From CAUZIZ01 sp965219855 (GTDB lineage Bacteria; Acidobacteriota; UBA6911; RPQK01; JAJDTT01), in the NCBI GenBank assembly GCA_965219855.1, contig CBDCOR010000009.1:62001-126000 (forward strand): a stretch of DNA of 64,000 bases, written 5' to 3'. Shown here one piece after another: positions 17,891 to 25,981 of the stretch; position 1 is the first letter of the stretch; every line of letters begins with the position of its first letter. Made by a program: the position numbers and the translations under genes. The notes beneath the pieces were generated by a model. It had not been told where the DNA came from, did not search any database, and saw only the letters and a list, made by a program, of their open reading frames with translations.

Positions 17891-19759
17891 CCCAAAAGAA
17901 GTAGATGAAAGTGGACTAAACCACATGTAAACACCTGAAATGCCAGACCTGACGGGTATTCTGGGGTTGTCAAAGAAACTTCAGAACAAGCCGAAAGGAG
18001 GCATTTCAGGTGAAGAAAAAGGATAGCGCAATCATCCGCAAACGGGAAGCAGAGGTTGCTCAGCGATTGAGCCCCAGCTGGAACGGTCAAGACCCGAAAC
18101 CGGTGCTCTCGCCCGAGGTCATCAGCTACGAGGTCTCGGAGAAAACGGGTGCGGTCAGTTACGGTGGTCTGGGGCTGCTGCAGCAGGTGGTGAAGTGGAG
18201 TGGGCTGGGGAAAGCCATTGACCAGGCGGTGACGCTGCTCAAACGCCACCAACCGTACCACGAATCGGACCACGTCCTGAGCCTGATCTACAACGTGGCC
18301 ACGGGCGGGACCCGCTATCAGGATATTGAACTGCGACGTCAGAGTGTGAGTTTCCTGGAGGCGGTGGGAGCCGAGAAGATCCCCGCCCCCAGCACGGCCG
18401 GAGACTTTGTGCGCCGCTTTGACGCGCCCGACGTGGTGGATCTGATGGAAGCCGTCAATGCCAGCCGCCTCAAGGTCTGGGCCCAACAACCGGCCCGTTT
18501 CTTCCAACGGGCGGAGATCGACGTGGATGGGACGATGGCCCCCACGAGCGGCGAATGCAAGGAAGGGATGGAGATCAGCTACGACGGGCAGTGGGGCTAT
18601 GCGCCGCTGATCGTGACGCTGGCCAATACGGGAGAGGTGCTCTATGCGGTCAACCGCTCGGGCAACCGTCCCTCTCATGAGGGAGCGGCCGAATGGCTGG
18701 ATCGGAGTATCGAGCTGGTTCGAGAGGCGGGTTTTCGGAAGGTGCGCCTGCGCGGGGACACGGATTTTTCGCTGACGGCTCATTTTGACCGTTGGACGGA
18801 GGCGGGCGTGGAGTTTGACTTCGGGATCGACGCCCATCCGAGCTTCGTCAAGTGGGCGGAGGCGTTGCCAGAAGCGAGATGGAAAGAGCTGGGGCGCCCC
18901 AGCCAGGGGAAAGGAAAAGGGAAGAAGCGGCGCCAGCGGCGGGACAAAGTGAAGCCGGAGATTGTCAAGAGACGCGGGTTCAAGACGCTGACGCTGGAAC
19001 GGGAAGAGATCGCGGAGATCGACTACCGTCCGAGCAAAGCGAAGCGAACCTATCGGATGGTGATCTTGCGCAAGACGATCCTGGTCGAGAAAGGCCAGAA
19101 GCGGCTGCTGCCGCAGACGCGCTACCACTTTTATGTCACCAATATCTCGGCCAGAACGTTGGGAACGGCGGGAGTCGTACGGGAAAACAACCGGCGCTGC
19201 AACCAGGAGAACGTCATTGAACAACTCAAGAACGGAGTCGAGGCCCTGCGGATGCCCTCGGATACGCTGGTAGCCAACTGGGCCTATCTGGTGATTGCGG
19301 CTCAAGCCTGGAATCTGAAGGCCTGGATGGGGTTGGTGCTGCCGGCGCGACTGCAAGCCCGAGAGCTGGTGAAGATGGAGTATCGCCGTTTCCTGCGAGA
19401 GGTCATTGAAATGCCCTGCCAGATTTTGCGCAGGGGCCGACAGTTGGTCTATCGGCTGCTGGATGTCAATGGTTGGAGCCGTCTTCTCTTGGAAGGCAGT
19501 AAGTGGTTGAAACACCGGCCAGCTACCTGAAACTGAAAGGAGATAAAGTAGCTCCGAGGGTCGCCAGAGCTGGGGTGAGGTGTCTCTACAAACGGCCCCC
19601 AAGAGGGCAGAATCGTTTTCCCTGAGCGATCGGCGTGGAGGACAGCTGAACACGTGCCTGTTCTGAGTGACTTCGCGCCGAAATTTAGAATTTAGGTCTC
19701 CAAAATGGCTCCTCGGAGCCGACAAAGGGGTCTATTTTCGAACTTGCGCTTATTTTGGG
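17891..19759 (+). mobile_element. IS1380-family insertion sequence, copy 1 (1869 bp)
   Basis: The ends are CCCAAAAGAAG on the left and CTTATTTTGGG on the right, an 11-bp imperfect terminal inverted repeat. It is flanked by ACTAGG at 17885-17890 and 19760-19765, a 6-bp target duplication centred on CTAG. A single transposase gene fills it; about 230 bp of non-coding sequence follow the gene. Copies 2 and 3 have exactly the same length and differ from this one at only a few positions I could find. Confidence 0.93.
18010..19530 (+). CDS. IS1380-family DDE transposase (copy 1)
   Basis: The 506-residue transposase starts at GTG, with AAAGGAGG 9 nt upstream. The DDE catalytic core shows EIDVDGTMAPTSGECKEG (first Asp), VRLRGDTDFSL (second Asp) and the Glu in NNRRCNQENVIEQLKNGVEA, the order and spacing of IS1380-group enzymes. 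A Lys/Arg-rich loop (SQGKGKGKKRRQRRDK) lies near residue 305. The long antisense ORF over it is a codon-bias shadow. Confidence 0.92.
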   Translation: MKKKDSAIIRKREAEVAQRLSPSWNGQDPKPVLSPEVISYEVSEKTGAVSYGGLGLLQQVVKWSGLGKAIDQAVTLLKRHQPYHESDHVLSLIYNVATGGTRYQDIELRRQSVSFLEAVGAEKIPAPSTAGDFVRRFDAPDVVDLMEAVNASRLKVWAQQPARFFQRAEIDVDGTMAPTSGECKEGMEISYDGQWGYAPLIVTLANTGEVLYAVNRSGNRPSHEGAAEWLDRSIELVREAGFRKVRLRGDTDFSLTAHFDRWTEAGVEFDFGIDAHPSFVKWAEALPEARWKELGRPSQGKGKGKKRRQRRDKVKPEIVKRRGFKTLTLEREEIAEIDYRPSKAKRTYRMVILRKTILVEKGQKRLLPQTRYHFYVTNISARTLGTAGVVRENNRRCNQENVIEQLKNGVEALRMPSDTLVANWAYLVIAAQAWNLKAWMGLVLPARLQARELVKMEYRRFLREVIEMPCQILRRGRQLVYRLLDVNGWSRLLLEGSKWLKHRPAT

Positions 19760-20385
19760 ACTAGGGCGGTGCCCTCCCGAAAGAGGGCCTTTCCCTTTTC
19801 CCTGATATTCCTGCCGACCATGGTGTAGACCGGGGCCACAATCCTCCCTCGACTGGTGACGATGGCCTTTCCGTGGAGGACGGCGTTGTTGTAGGGCTCG
19901 GCAACTCGCACCGGTCTGGACCAGGTTCTTCCTTCATCCCGGGAGAGGACGAACCAGGGGCTATTGCTGTAACGCATCGCCCCTCCACCCTGTCTGGAGA
20001 AGCCGCCGATAGCGCCCGACCTGAGTCCCATCAGCTGGCGGATGGCCCCTTTCTGGGGTCTACCGTCCACCAAGGCCGGCTCGAACCGGGGCCAAGTCTT
20101 GCCTCCGTCGCGGGACACGGCGCGCCCCTCGGAGGAAAGGCCCAGGAGGCCTCCATCTTCGAGTTCCAGCAGGCCCAGTTGAGGGAGGTCGGTGTGGAGA
20201 AAGAGGATCTCTTCCGGAAGGAAGGAGCGGAGGACCTGGACAAACTCCTGAGGGATCTTCTGTCGCTGGGGTGGGGCCGCGGCCATCAGGCTGACGCTGA
20301 ACGCCAAGAAGCTGATAGCTGCGTATCTCAGCAATCTGGAAAGATCATGTCGGAAGCGAAGGAGATCTTGGATAACACATTCCAT
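19760..20385 (-). pseudogene. sialidase-like (BNR) gene, 5' part, split by IS1380
   Basis: The fragment encodes the N-terminus with a signal-like hydrophobic segment (YAAISFLAFSVSLMAAA) and two Asp boxes (SRDGGKTW, SRDEGRTW), plus LGLLELEDGGLLGLS and VYTMVGRNIREKGK. In its present state translation would run 4 residues into the IS (VPK then stop). The segments at 17098 and here together hold five Asp boxes, consistent with a complete six-bladed sialidase-like protein acting on glycans outside the cytoplasm. Confidence 0.88.
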
Positions 20386-20695
20386 TCCATGGATATTCCC
20401 TTACAGGTTTCAGCTCAGTCCCGCCCCAGCCGGGCTGCCCCATTCGAGAAAGAAACTTTGGCTACCCACAAAGACCAGCGTCGCCTGATCCGGCCTTCGA
20501 AATTCGCCTGTTCGATATTCAGCGGTTTAGCCTTTAGCGGTTGCCTTCTCGGGAAGCAGAAAAGCTCAAATCTCAAACCGCAAAACACCGAACAATACGA
20601 ACGCCGAAGTTCGGAAGCTCGACAATGAAGTTTCAGCTTAGCAGCGCCACCGGCTGCGCCGGATCGTAGCTGAAAGAAACTTCAGTCGAGGGACG
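20386..20695. repeat. intergenic palindromic-repeat segments before group II intron copy 1
   Basis: No gene is seen. Near 20404-20463 a module TTTCAGCTCAG...GAAAGAAACTTTGG and at 20632-20695 a second module TTTCAGCTTAG...AGCTGAAAGAAACTTC form imperfect hairpins with GC-rich inner stems. The second is the 3' exon of the intron and matches the one at 56595-56655. Both belong to the dispersed element that is intact at 38301-38473. Confidence 0.75.
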
Positions 20696-22722
20696 ATAGG
20701 GTAGGGAAGCACGGTCACCCGGCTCCCCTCCCTCCGAACTGCACGTGCGATTCTCCCGCATACAGCTCTCCAGTCAGTAGGTTCCTATGGATTGGACGAA
20801 ACGGATATGGGCGTCAGTCAGGCTCGTGAACCCATGATCCGTAAAGAAGGCGTTGGGCCAACGGTGATTTCGACAGAGGCGTTTTCTATTCTTCCGGTTG
20901 CGCTTCAGAAGCAGGCGTCGCAAACGACGACGGATCAGACCGTCGTAGTCCTTGAAGATGTTCCAATGACAGTGCCGGAAGTAGTTGAACCAGCCTTGCG
21001 TCGAGCGATTGAGCCGCTGGAGGATGACCTCCAGCGAGTCGCCCGACTTGCGCGGCGTCAGCTCGTGAATGCGCTCGACGAACTTTCGGTGGCTCTTCGC
21101 TCGTGGAAACCGAAAACGGCCTCGGAACGAATCGCCCAAGAACGAAAAGCTCTTCTCTCGCGAGTCCACGATGTGTGTCTTCTCGGGATGCAGTCTCAGC
21201 CCGTTGTCCTCCACCCAGTCCCGCCCTTCGGCCAGGGCCGCTTCAGCCTCCTCGGGTGCGCGACACAGCAGGACAAAGTCATCCGCGTAGCGCACCATCT
21301 GGAAGCCCAGATCGGCCATCCGATGGTCCAGGGGATTGAGGTAGGCATTCGACAACACCGGAGAAAGAACGGCGCCTTGGGGGACTCCGGCTTCCGGAAT
21401 CCACTTACGCAGCTCTTCCAGTATCCCCTGATTCAGAAACAGCTGAACCAGGCCCAGCACGCGGCGATCCGATATCTTCTGTTGGATCAGGTCCAACAGT
21501 CGATCTTTCGGGATCGTATCGAAGTAACCCTTCAGATCCGCGTCGACGACATACACATAACCGGCTTCGAGCAGCTCTTCGACGTACCGAAGTGCGCCGT
21601 GGCACCCTCGCCCATGACGAAAGCCGTAGCTTCGATCATGGAACGTGGCCTCCAGAATCGGCTCGATCCCGTGGACCAAAGCCGTTTGCACGACTCGATC
21701 CCGCACGGTCGGAATCCCCAGCGGTCGCTTTTCCGAACTGCCTGTTTTGGGAATCCACCTCCGCAGCACCGCTGCCGGACGATAGGTCCCCTCACGCAGT
21801 TCTTCCTGCAACCATTCGAGTTCCTCCCGCTCGTGTTCGGCGAAATCCCCCCACGTTTGCCGGTCCACTCCCGCCGCTCCTTTCCTGCCCAAGACCTTCT
21901 CGGCCGAGCTGGAAAGGTTCCGGCTGCAAAACACCTTATCGATCAGCGTGTGCCATTTCCCTCCTCTCACCTTTCCTTTCAAAAGTGTCTCCAACATGCG
22001 ATCCGTCCAAACCGCGCGATGAGCCCACTGTTCGATGCCAGCGGGCTCTCCAGCCGGGCTAGCCGAAAACGGCACTGTGACCGGGATGTAGTCCCGCCTT
22101 TGGGCGGAGTTACGTTTCCGCGATTTAGTCATTTCGCATCTACCTTCCTGCTCCCCTTCGCTCCACCGCGTTTTGCTGCACGGCTTCCCCGCTACTATGG
22201 GAGCTCTGACTTCTGTCGAGCCGCTTCAACCGACCTCACCGGTATCGCCAGGTTCGCTCCCCTTCGGCGGGCGATACTGCACCGCGGGCCTGGGCCATTG
22301 CTCACGCAGCGTCCCCCACTGCGAGCTCTCACGATGGGTCGTCCACGTCCCTCACCCGACAGATCTCCCTGCTTATCTCGTTTGACCTTCCGACCTCTCC
22401 ATCTCCAACCACCGCATTGCCATTTCGTCACGGTCGCTTTGTCACGTTACTTCACCGCCGTGACTTGCCGCGTCTATCCCCCCGGGCAGACCGTTCAGGT
22501 CGGAGGGATGGCCGTCGCGCGGTCAAGGGTTCGGGCTTTGCCAGGACCCTCCCCGACAGGCTTGGCCGAATCGAGTTCACTTGCGTTACGGATTGGTCGT
22601 TCGTCTCAGGTTGCTCTCCACCCTTCCTCACGGAAACGCAGTTACCACTGTCGACTTCAGGCCGGTAACGTTAGCCTGGAAGGGACTTTCACCCTTCTGA
22701 TCAAACGCCTTCACAGGCGCAC
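20696..22722 (-). mobile_element. group II intron, copy 1 (2027 bp)
   Basis: On the minus strand it starts GTGCGCCTGTGAAGG (GUGYG consensus) and ends CTTCCCTACCCTAT. Domain V lies just after the maturase stop (GAGCTGTATGCGGGAG, loop, then CGCACGTGCAGTTC), and domain VI follows. The ends are set by comparison with the intron-less repeat at 38301-38473, where the flanks GCTA and CG are contiguous. The 5' exon is a GC-rich palindrome, as expected for bacterial class C introns. The copy at 54568 has the same length. Confidence 0.9.
20774..22132 (-). CDS. ltrA: group II intron reverse transcriptase/maturase (copy 1)
   Basis: The 452-residue intron-encoded protein has the reverse-transcriptase blocks KRPLGIPTVRDRVVQ, FRHGRGCHGAL, VVDADLKGYFDTI, GVPQGAVLSPVLSNAYL and the catalytic YADD at residues 282-285, followed by a maturase X domain (RLNRSTQGWFNYFRH) and a basic C-terminus. 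It lacks an HNH endonuclease domain, as in class C introns that insert next to hairpins. It lies in intron domain IV and should promote splicing and reverse-splicing of its own RNA. Confidence 0.95.
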   Translation of the reverse strand: MTKSRKRNSAQRRDYIPVTVPFSASPAGEPAGIEQWAHRAVWTDRMLETLLKGKVRGGKWHTLIDKVFCSRNLSSSAEKVLGRKGAAGVDRQTWGDFAEHEREELEWLQEELREGTYRPAAVLRRWIPKTGSSEKRPLGIPTVRDRVVQTALVHGIEPILEATFHDRSYGFRHGRGCHGALRYVEELLEAGYVYVVDADLKGYFDTIPKDRLLDLIQQKISDRRVLGLVQLFLNQGILEELRKWIPEAGVPQGAVLSPVLSNAYLNPLDHRMADLGFQMVRYADDFVLLCRAPEEAEAALAEGRDWVEDNGLRLHPEKTHIVDSREKSFSFLGDSFRGRFRFPRAKSHRKFVERIHELTPRKSGDSLEVILQRLNRSTQGWFNYFRHCHWNIFKDYDGLIRRRLRRLLLKRNRKNRKRLCRNHRWPNAFFTDHGFTSLTDAHIRFVQSIGTY

Positions 22723-22816
22723 TAGCGGTGGCCTCCAGGCCGCCGTGCATCGAGCCAAAGGCCCGTAAAGAGGAAGACTTCGGCCTGGAGGCCAAAGCTA
22801 CATTCGCCAATCAAGT
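22723..22816. repeat. palindromic repeat serving as 5' exon of intron copy 1
   Basis: The sequence contains the inverted arms GGCCTCCAGGCCG (22731 on) and TTCGGCCTGGAGGCC (about 22773-22788) with an inner hairpin around GAGCCAAAGGC, then AGCTACATTCGCCAATCAAG. It is the left half of the element seen intact at 38301-38473 and abuts the dehydrogenase stop. Confidence 0.8.
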
Positions 22817-22822
22817 TTCAGG

Positions 22823-23869
22823 TTAGAATCCAGCCGCCTTGTTGACGACGTTCAGCATCGGGCGCCCGGTGACGAAACGCTCGATGTTGCTGCGAATCAG
22901 TTCTAGAAGCCGGGTGCGGGATTGAACAGAGACCGTCGCAATATGGGGTGTGATGATGACGTTGTTCATCTTCCAAAGGGGATGGTGCTTGGGTAGCGGC
23001 TCGGGATTCGTGACGTCCAGGCCCGCAGCCCGGACCTTACCCGATCTCAAGGCCTCCACCAGCGCCTCTGTCTGCACCACCTTCCCGCGCGAGACGTTGA
23101 CGAAATAGACGCCGTCCTTCATCAAGGCAAACTCCTTCTTGCCGAACATGCCCTCGGATGCAGCGGTATGTGGGACCGAGCTCACCACGACATCGGCCTG
23201 AGGAAGCACCTCGTGCAGCTGATCTGGCCTGACGACGCGCTCTACGATGTGCATCAGGGGAATATCCTTGGGATCGACTGCCAGCACTCGCATGTCGAAG
23301 GCGGATGCCCGCTGGGCGATCTGAGTCCCAATTCCCCCAAGACCAACGATTAGCATGGTCTTGCCTCGCAGTTCGATGATGGGCAGCTCCGGGGTAACCC
23401 TTTCCCAGCCCTCATCCATCTGCCGGTTGTAGTGTTTCAGGTTTCGGGTGAGCGTTAATAGCAGCCCGAAGGCATGATCGGCGATCTCCGGACCCTGAAA
23501 GATCTTGGCATTGGTCAGGATGATATCGCTGTCCTTCAGTTCGGGTATCCACGCGATCTTCTCCACGCCCGCACTGGTGCTGTGCACCCAGCGCAACTTT
23601 TTTCCCGCCTGGATGATCTGACGGGAACGAGCGTCGCCGTAGCCTAGACCGATGATGGCGTCACAGTCGCCAATGGCATCCAGTATTTGATCTGGTTTCG
23701 CGGTGACCAATTCCAGGTTGGGCAGGCTCCGTTCCAATTGCGCCAGCTGCTTCTTCTGACCAGGGGAAACCAGAACTCTCACGTCCGCGGCCAGCAAAGG
23801 ACTCTGGACCAGGGTGGCAGAAAAGATGGTACTCAAGATGAGGATGCCGAGTCGCTGGAGAGGCTTCAT
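22823..23869 (-). CDS. D-2-hydroxyacid dehydrogenase with N-terminal signal peptide
   Basis: The 348-residue product starts at ATG 23869 with AAGGAG 8 nt upstream; a longer open frame to 24091 has no RBS. A hydrophobic signal-like segment (LGILILSTIFSATLVQSPLLAA) precedes the catalytic domain. The NAD-binding fold has IVGLGGIGTQIAQRA, the substrate region VHSTSAGVEKI, Arg in NVSRGKVV, Glu in DVTNPEPLP and His in NVIITPHIATVS. These enzymes reduce 2-oxoacids or oxidise D-2-hydroxyacids with NAD(P). Export of such an enzyme is unusual. It is divergent from the exported aldolase at 24052. Confidence 0.88.
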   Translation of the reverse strand: MKPLQRLGILILSTIFSATLVQSPLLAADVRVLVSPGQKKQLAQLERSLPNLELVTAKPDQILDAIGDCDAIIGLGYGDARSRQIIQAGKKLRWVHSTSAGVEKIAWIPELKDSDIILTNAKIFQGPEIADHAFGLLLTLTRNLKHYNRQMDEGWERVTPELPIIELRGKTMLIVGLGGIGTQIAQRASAFDMRVLAVDPKDIPLMHIVERVVRPDQLHEVLPQADVVVSSVPHTAASEGMFGKKEFALMKDGVYFVNVSRGKVVQTEALVEALRSGKVRAAGLDVTNPEPLPKHHPLWKMNNVIITPHIATVSVQSRTRLLELIRSNIERFVTGRPMLNVVNKAAGF

Positions 23870-24051
23870 GATTTTCTCCTTTGCTAGTTTTGTCGGGGAT
23901 CCGACCCCAAACTGCAAGACCGATCGTGGGCAATTCTGATGCCCATGCTTCAAGATTTCTTCCGTTCGATGTAAGCTTGTTTGGTCTGGGGAACCCGTCT
24001 CTGACGTTCCCTTCATTGAAATTGTCCACACCCTACTCGAGGCAGAAAGCC

Positions 24052-25008
24052 ATGAAAAAGCCATCACTGTTATTGGTTCTGATTGTCTCAACCTACGCCG
24101 CCGGCCTTTCGACTGTCAATCCCTCTGCTGAATCCGCCAAGGCGAAAAGAGTCAACAAGGCGATCGAGCTCCTGGAGCAAGGGCAGCCGATCTACTACAC
24201 CGGTGCCCACGGTGGCTACCAGGAAGGCAAGCGATTGGCGCAGACCTGGGCCGATTACATCAACTACGAGATGGAGCACGGAGCCTACGATGTGACTCTG
24301 CTACGGAGATTCATGCAGGGTCTGGTAGATGGAGGCCCCACCCGCAGTGGACATCGAACCCCAGCGGTCATTTGCACGCTGCCCGTGGGTGGAATCGACG
24401 AAGCTACCATGCAGGCCAACTACTGGATGGTGCAACAGGTCCTGGCGGCCGGAGCCCATGGGATCTTGCTCTGCCATGCCCGTTCCCCGGAGGCTGTCCG
24501 CGTGTTCGTAGAAGCAGCCCGCTACCCCTTCCACAAAGACAGTGTGGGCAACGGTCTCAAGGAGGGTCTAAGAGGCAGCGGGGGACAGGGCTTCGCCAGC
24601 CAGATCTGGGGGATCGAGACCGATAGGTACTTGCAGGTAGCCGATCCCTGGCCGCTGAATCCCGAAGGTGAGATCCTCCTGGGTCTGAAGATCGAGGATC
24701 GCCACGCGCTCCACAATGCTGAGTCGAGCGTGAGGGTCCCCGGCATCGGTTTCGCCGAGTGGGGCCCCAGCGACATGGGTATGTCCTGGGGATTCCCCGG
24801 ACGCCAGGGCGAGGATTACGCAAAGGTGATGAAGAAAGCTCGTGAGCGCGTCTTCTCCGCCTGCAAAGCCGCCAAGATTCCTTTTCTCAACGGCGTGACC
24901 CCGGACACAGTGGAGCGCATGATCGACGAAGGGGTCATGATTGGTTCAGGAAATCAGGAGGCTGCAGAGCAGGGACGCCGTTACAGCAAGCGACCCAAGC
25001 CATGGTAG
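24052..25008 (+). CDS. exported HpcH/HpaI aldolase-family protein
   Basis: The 318-residue protein starts with a signal peptide (KKPSLLLVLIVSTYAAGLSTV). The TIM-barrel region carries ELLEQGQPIYYTGAHGGY, WADYINYEMEHGAYD (metal-site surroundings), LPVGGIDEATMQANYWMVQQVLAAGAHGILLCHARSPEAVR and GFAEWGPSDMGMSWG, matching 2-keto-3-deoxy-acid aldolases of the HpcH/HpaI type. The divergent partner is an exported 2-hydroxyacid dehydrogenase; together they may act on sugar-acid derivatives outside the cytoplasm, which is inference. Confidence 0.82.
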   Translation: MKKPSLLLVLIVSTYAAGLSTVNPSAESAKAKRVNKAIELLEQGQPIYYTGAHGGYQEGKRLAQTWADYINYEMEHGAYDVTLLRRFMQGLVDGGPTRSGHRTPAVICTLPVGGIDEATMQANYWMVQQVLAAGAHGILLCHARSPEAVRVFVEAARYPFHKDSVGNGLKEGLRGSGGQGFASQIWGIETDRYLQVADPWPLNPEGEILLGLKIEDRHALHNAESSVRVPGIGFAEWGPSDMGMSWGFPGRQGEDYAKVMKKARERVFSACKAAKIPFLNGVTPDTVERMIDEGVMIGSGNQEAAEQGRRYSKRPKPW

Positions 25009-25112
25009 GCGGCCGCCACCCTTGATCATCCAAGTGCGTTGCCGAACTATAAAGCACGAGGCATGGAAGTCTATCGGACTGAGACTGCTAGCTACTGAAC
25101 CGGGCTTTTCGA

Positions 25113-25967
25113 TCAAACATCCCAGCGGCTGGGATTGATTCCGGGGGCCTCTTCAGCCATGTCCGGGGGGCGATTCCCCACGTTGAAATCGATCTTCCGT
25201 GTATTGAGACTCTTGAAGAAGGGCCTGATGTGATCTGGTAGAGCGGCTACCTTCTCTTGATCCCAATCCGGTACTTCATAGACCGGACCCGCCCAGGCCG
25301 GCCGATAGGCTACGGCCAGCATGCGGCGGTCCTCTTGACTGCGATTGGGATAGTTGCCGTGAAAGACCTGCTGGTTGATGATGGCGGCCGCCCCTTTCCT
25401 ACAGGTCACCATCACCTCTTCGGGGTGACTGAGGAATCGGTTGTAGGGGTTGGCGTCCGCGTGTAGTGAGAGGTGCGAGTGCGGAATCACCTTCAGCGGC
25501 GATCGCTCGGGGGTGAGATCGTCCAGGTAGTAGAGGACGCGCACCAGCTTGGGGGCACTCGCCTGCAAGCCCAATATAGCCGATCCGTAGGGCTGGGAAT
25601 CCGTGTGGATGGCGATGCCGGGATGGCCCGGCTTGGAAACGGCGAAGACACAAGAAGTGCAAAGGATTTCGTCTCCGAACAGCGTGGTCAGGAAGTCCAC
25701 CATCGCCGGCAAGGAAATCACGTCAATCGCCTTCGGGGAATCGGTCCACTGGACATGAGAGTATCCGCGCTGGTTCTCGCTGTAGTCGGTTGGCGTTGTG
25801 GGAAGTCGATCGAGCTCTTCTTTGATGATTGCAATCTGATCCCGAGTCAGTAGATCCGGAATCAGGACATACCCTTCAATCTCTAGATGTTTGATTCTCT
25901 GGGCTGTGTTGAGAGAGGCCCAATCGGTCGTCACCAGATTGTCAGGGGTTCGATCTTCTACGGCCAT
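25113..25967 (-). CDS. phytanoyl-CoA dioxygenase (PhyH) family protein
   Basis: The 284-residue protein is a non-heme Fe(II)/2-oxoglutarate-dependent dioxygenase homologue. The facial triad is visible as HTD in IAIHTDSQPYG and the distal His in VFHGNYPNRS, followed by the Arg region RRMLAVAYRPAW. It was the last gene of a minus-strand operon whose upstream part now lies beyond IS1380 copy 2. The target duplication retained AGGAGGG in front of the ATG, so the ribosome-binding site is intact, but the native promoter is 1.9 kb and an IS away. Confidence 0.87.
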   Translation of the reverse strand: MAVEDRTPDNLVTTDWASLNTAQRIKHLEIEGYVLIPDLLTRDQIAIIKEELDRLPTTPTDYSENQRGYSHVQWTDSPKAIDVISLPAMVDFLTTLFGDEILCTSCVFAVSKPGHPGIAIHTDSQPYGSAILGLQASAPKLVRVLYYLDDLTPERSPLKVIPHSHLSLHADANPYNRFLSHPEEVMVTCRKGAAAIINQQVFHGNYPNRSQEDRRMLAVAYRPAWAGPVYEVPDWDQEKVAALPDHIRPFFKSLNTRKIDFNVGNRPPDMAEEAPGINPSRWDV

Positions 25968-25981
25968 GTAGCCCTCCTAGT

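Noticed and set aside
17098..19725. 875-residue minus-strand open frame across IS1380 copy 1 and the sialidase fragment
   Set aside because: Its N-terminal 600 residues are antisense to the transposase and recur antisense in copies 2 and 3; only the C-terminal part is sialidase. It is a chance fusion of a codon-bias shadow with a gene remnant.
20792..22768. 658-residue open frame antisense to the intron maturase (also at 54444-56498)
   Set aside because: It covers the ribozyme and the antisense of the RT; composition is low-complexity and no domain is recognisable, so it is a shadow of the GC-rich RT gene.
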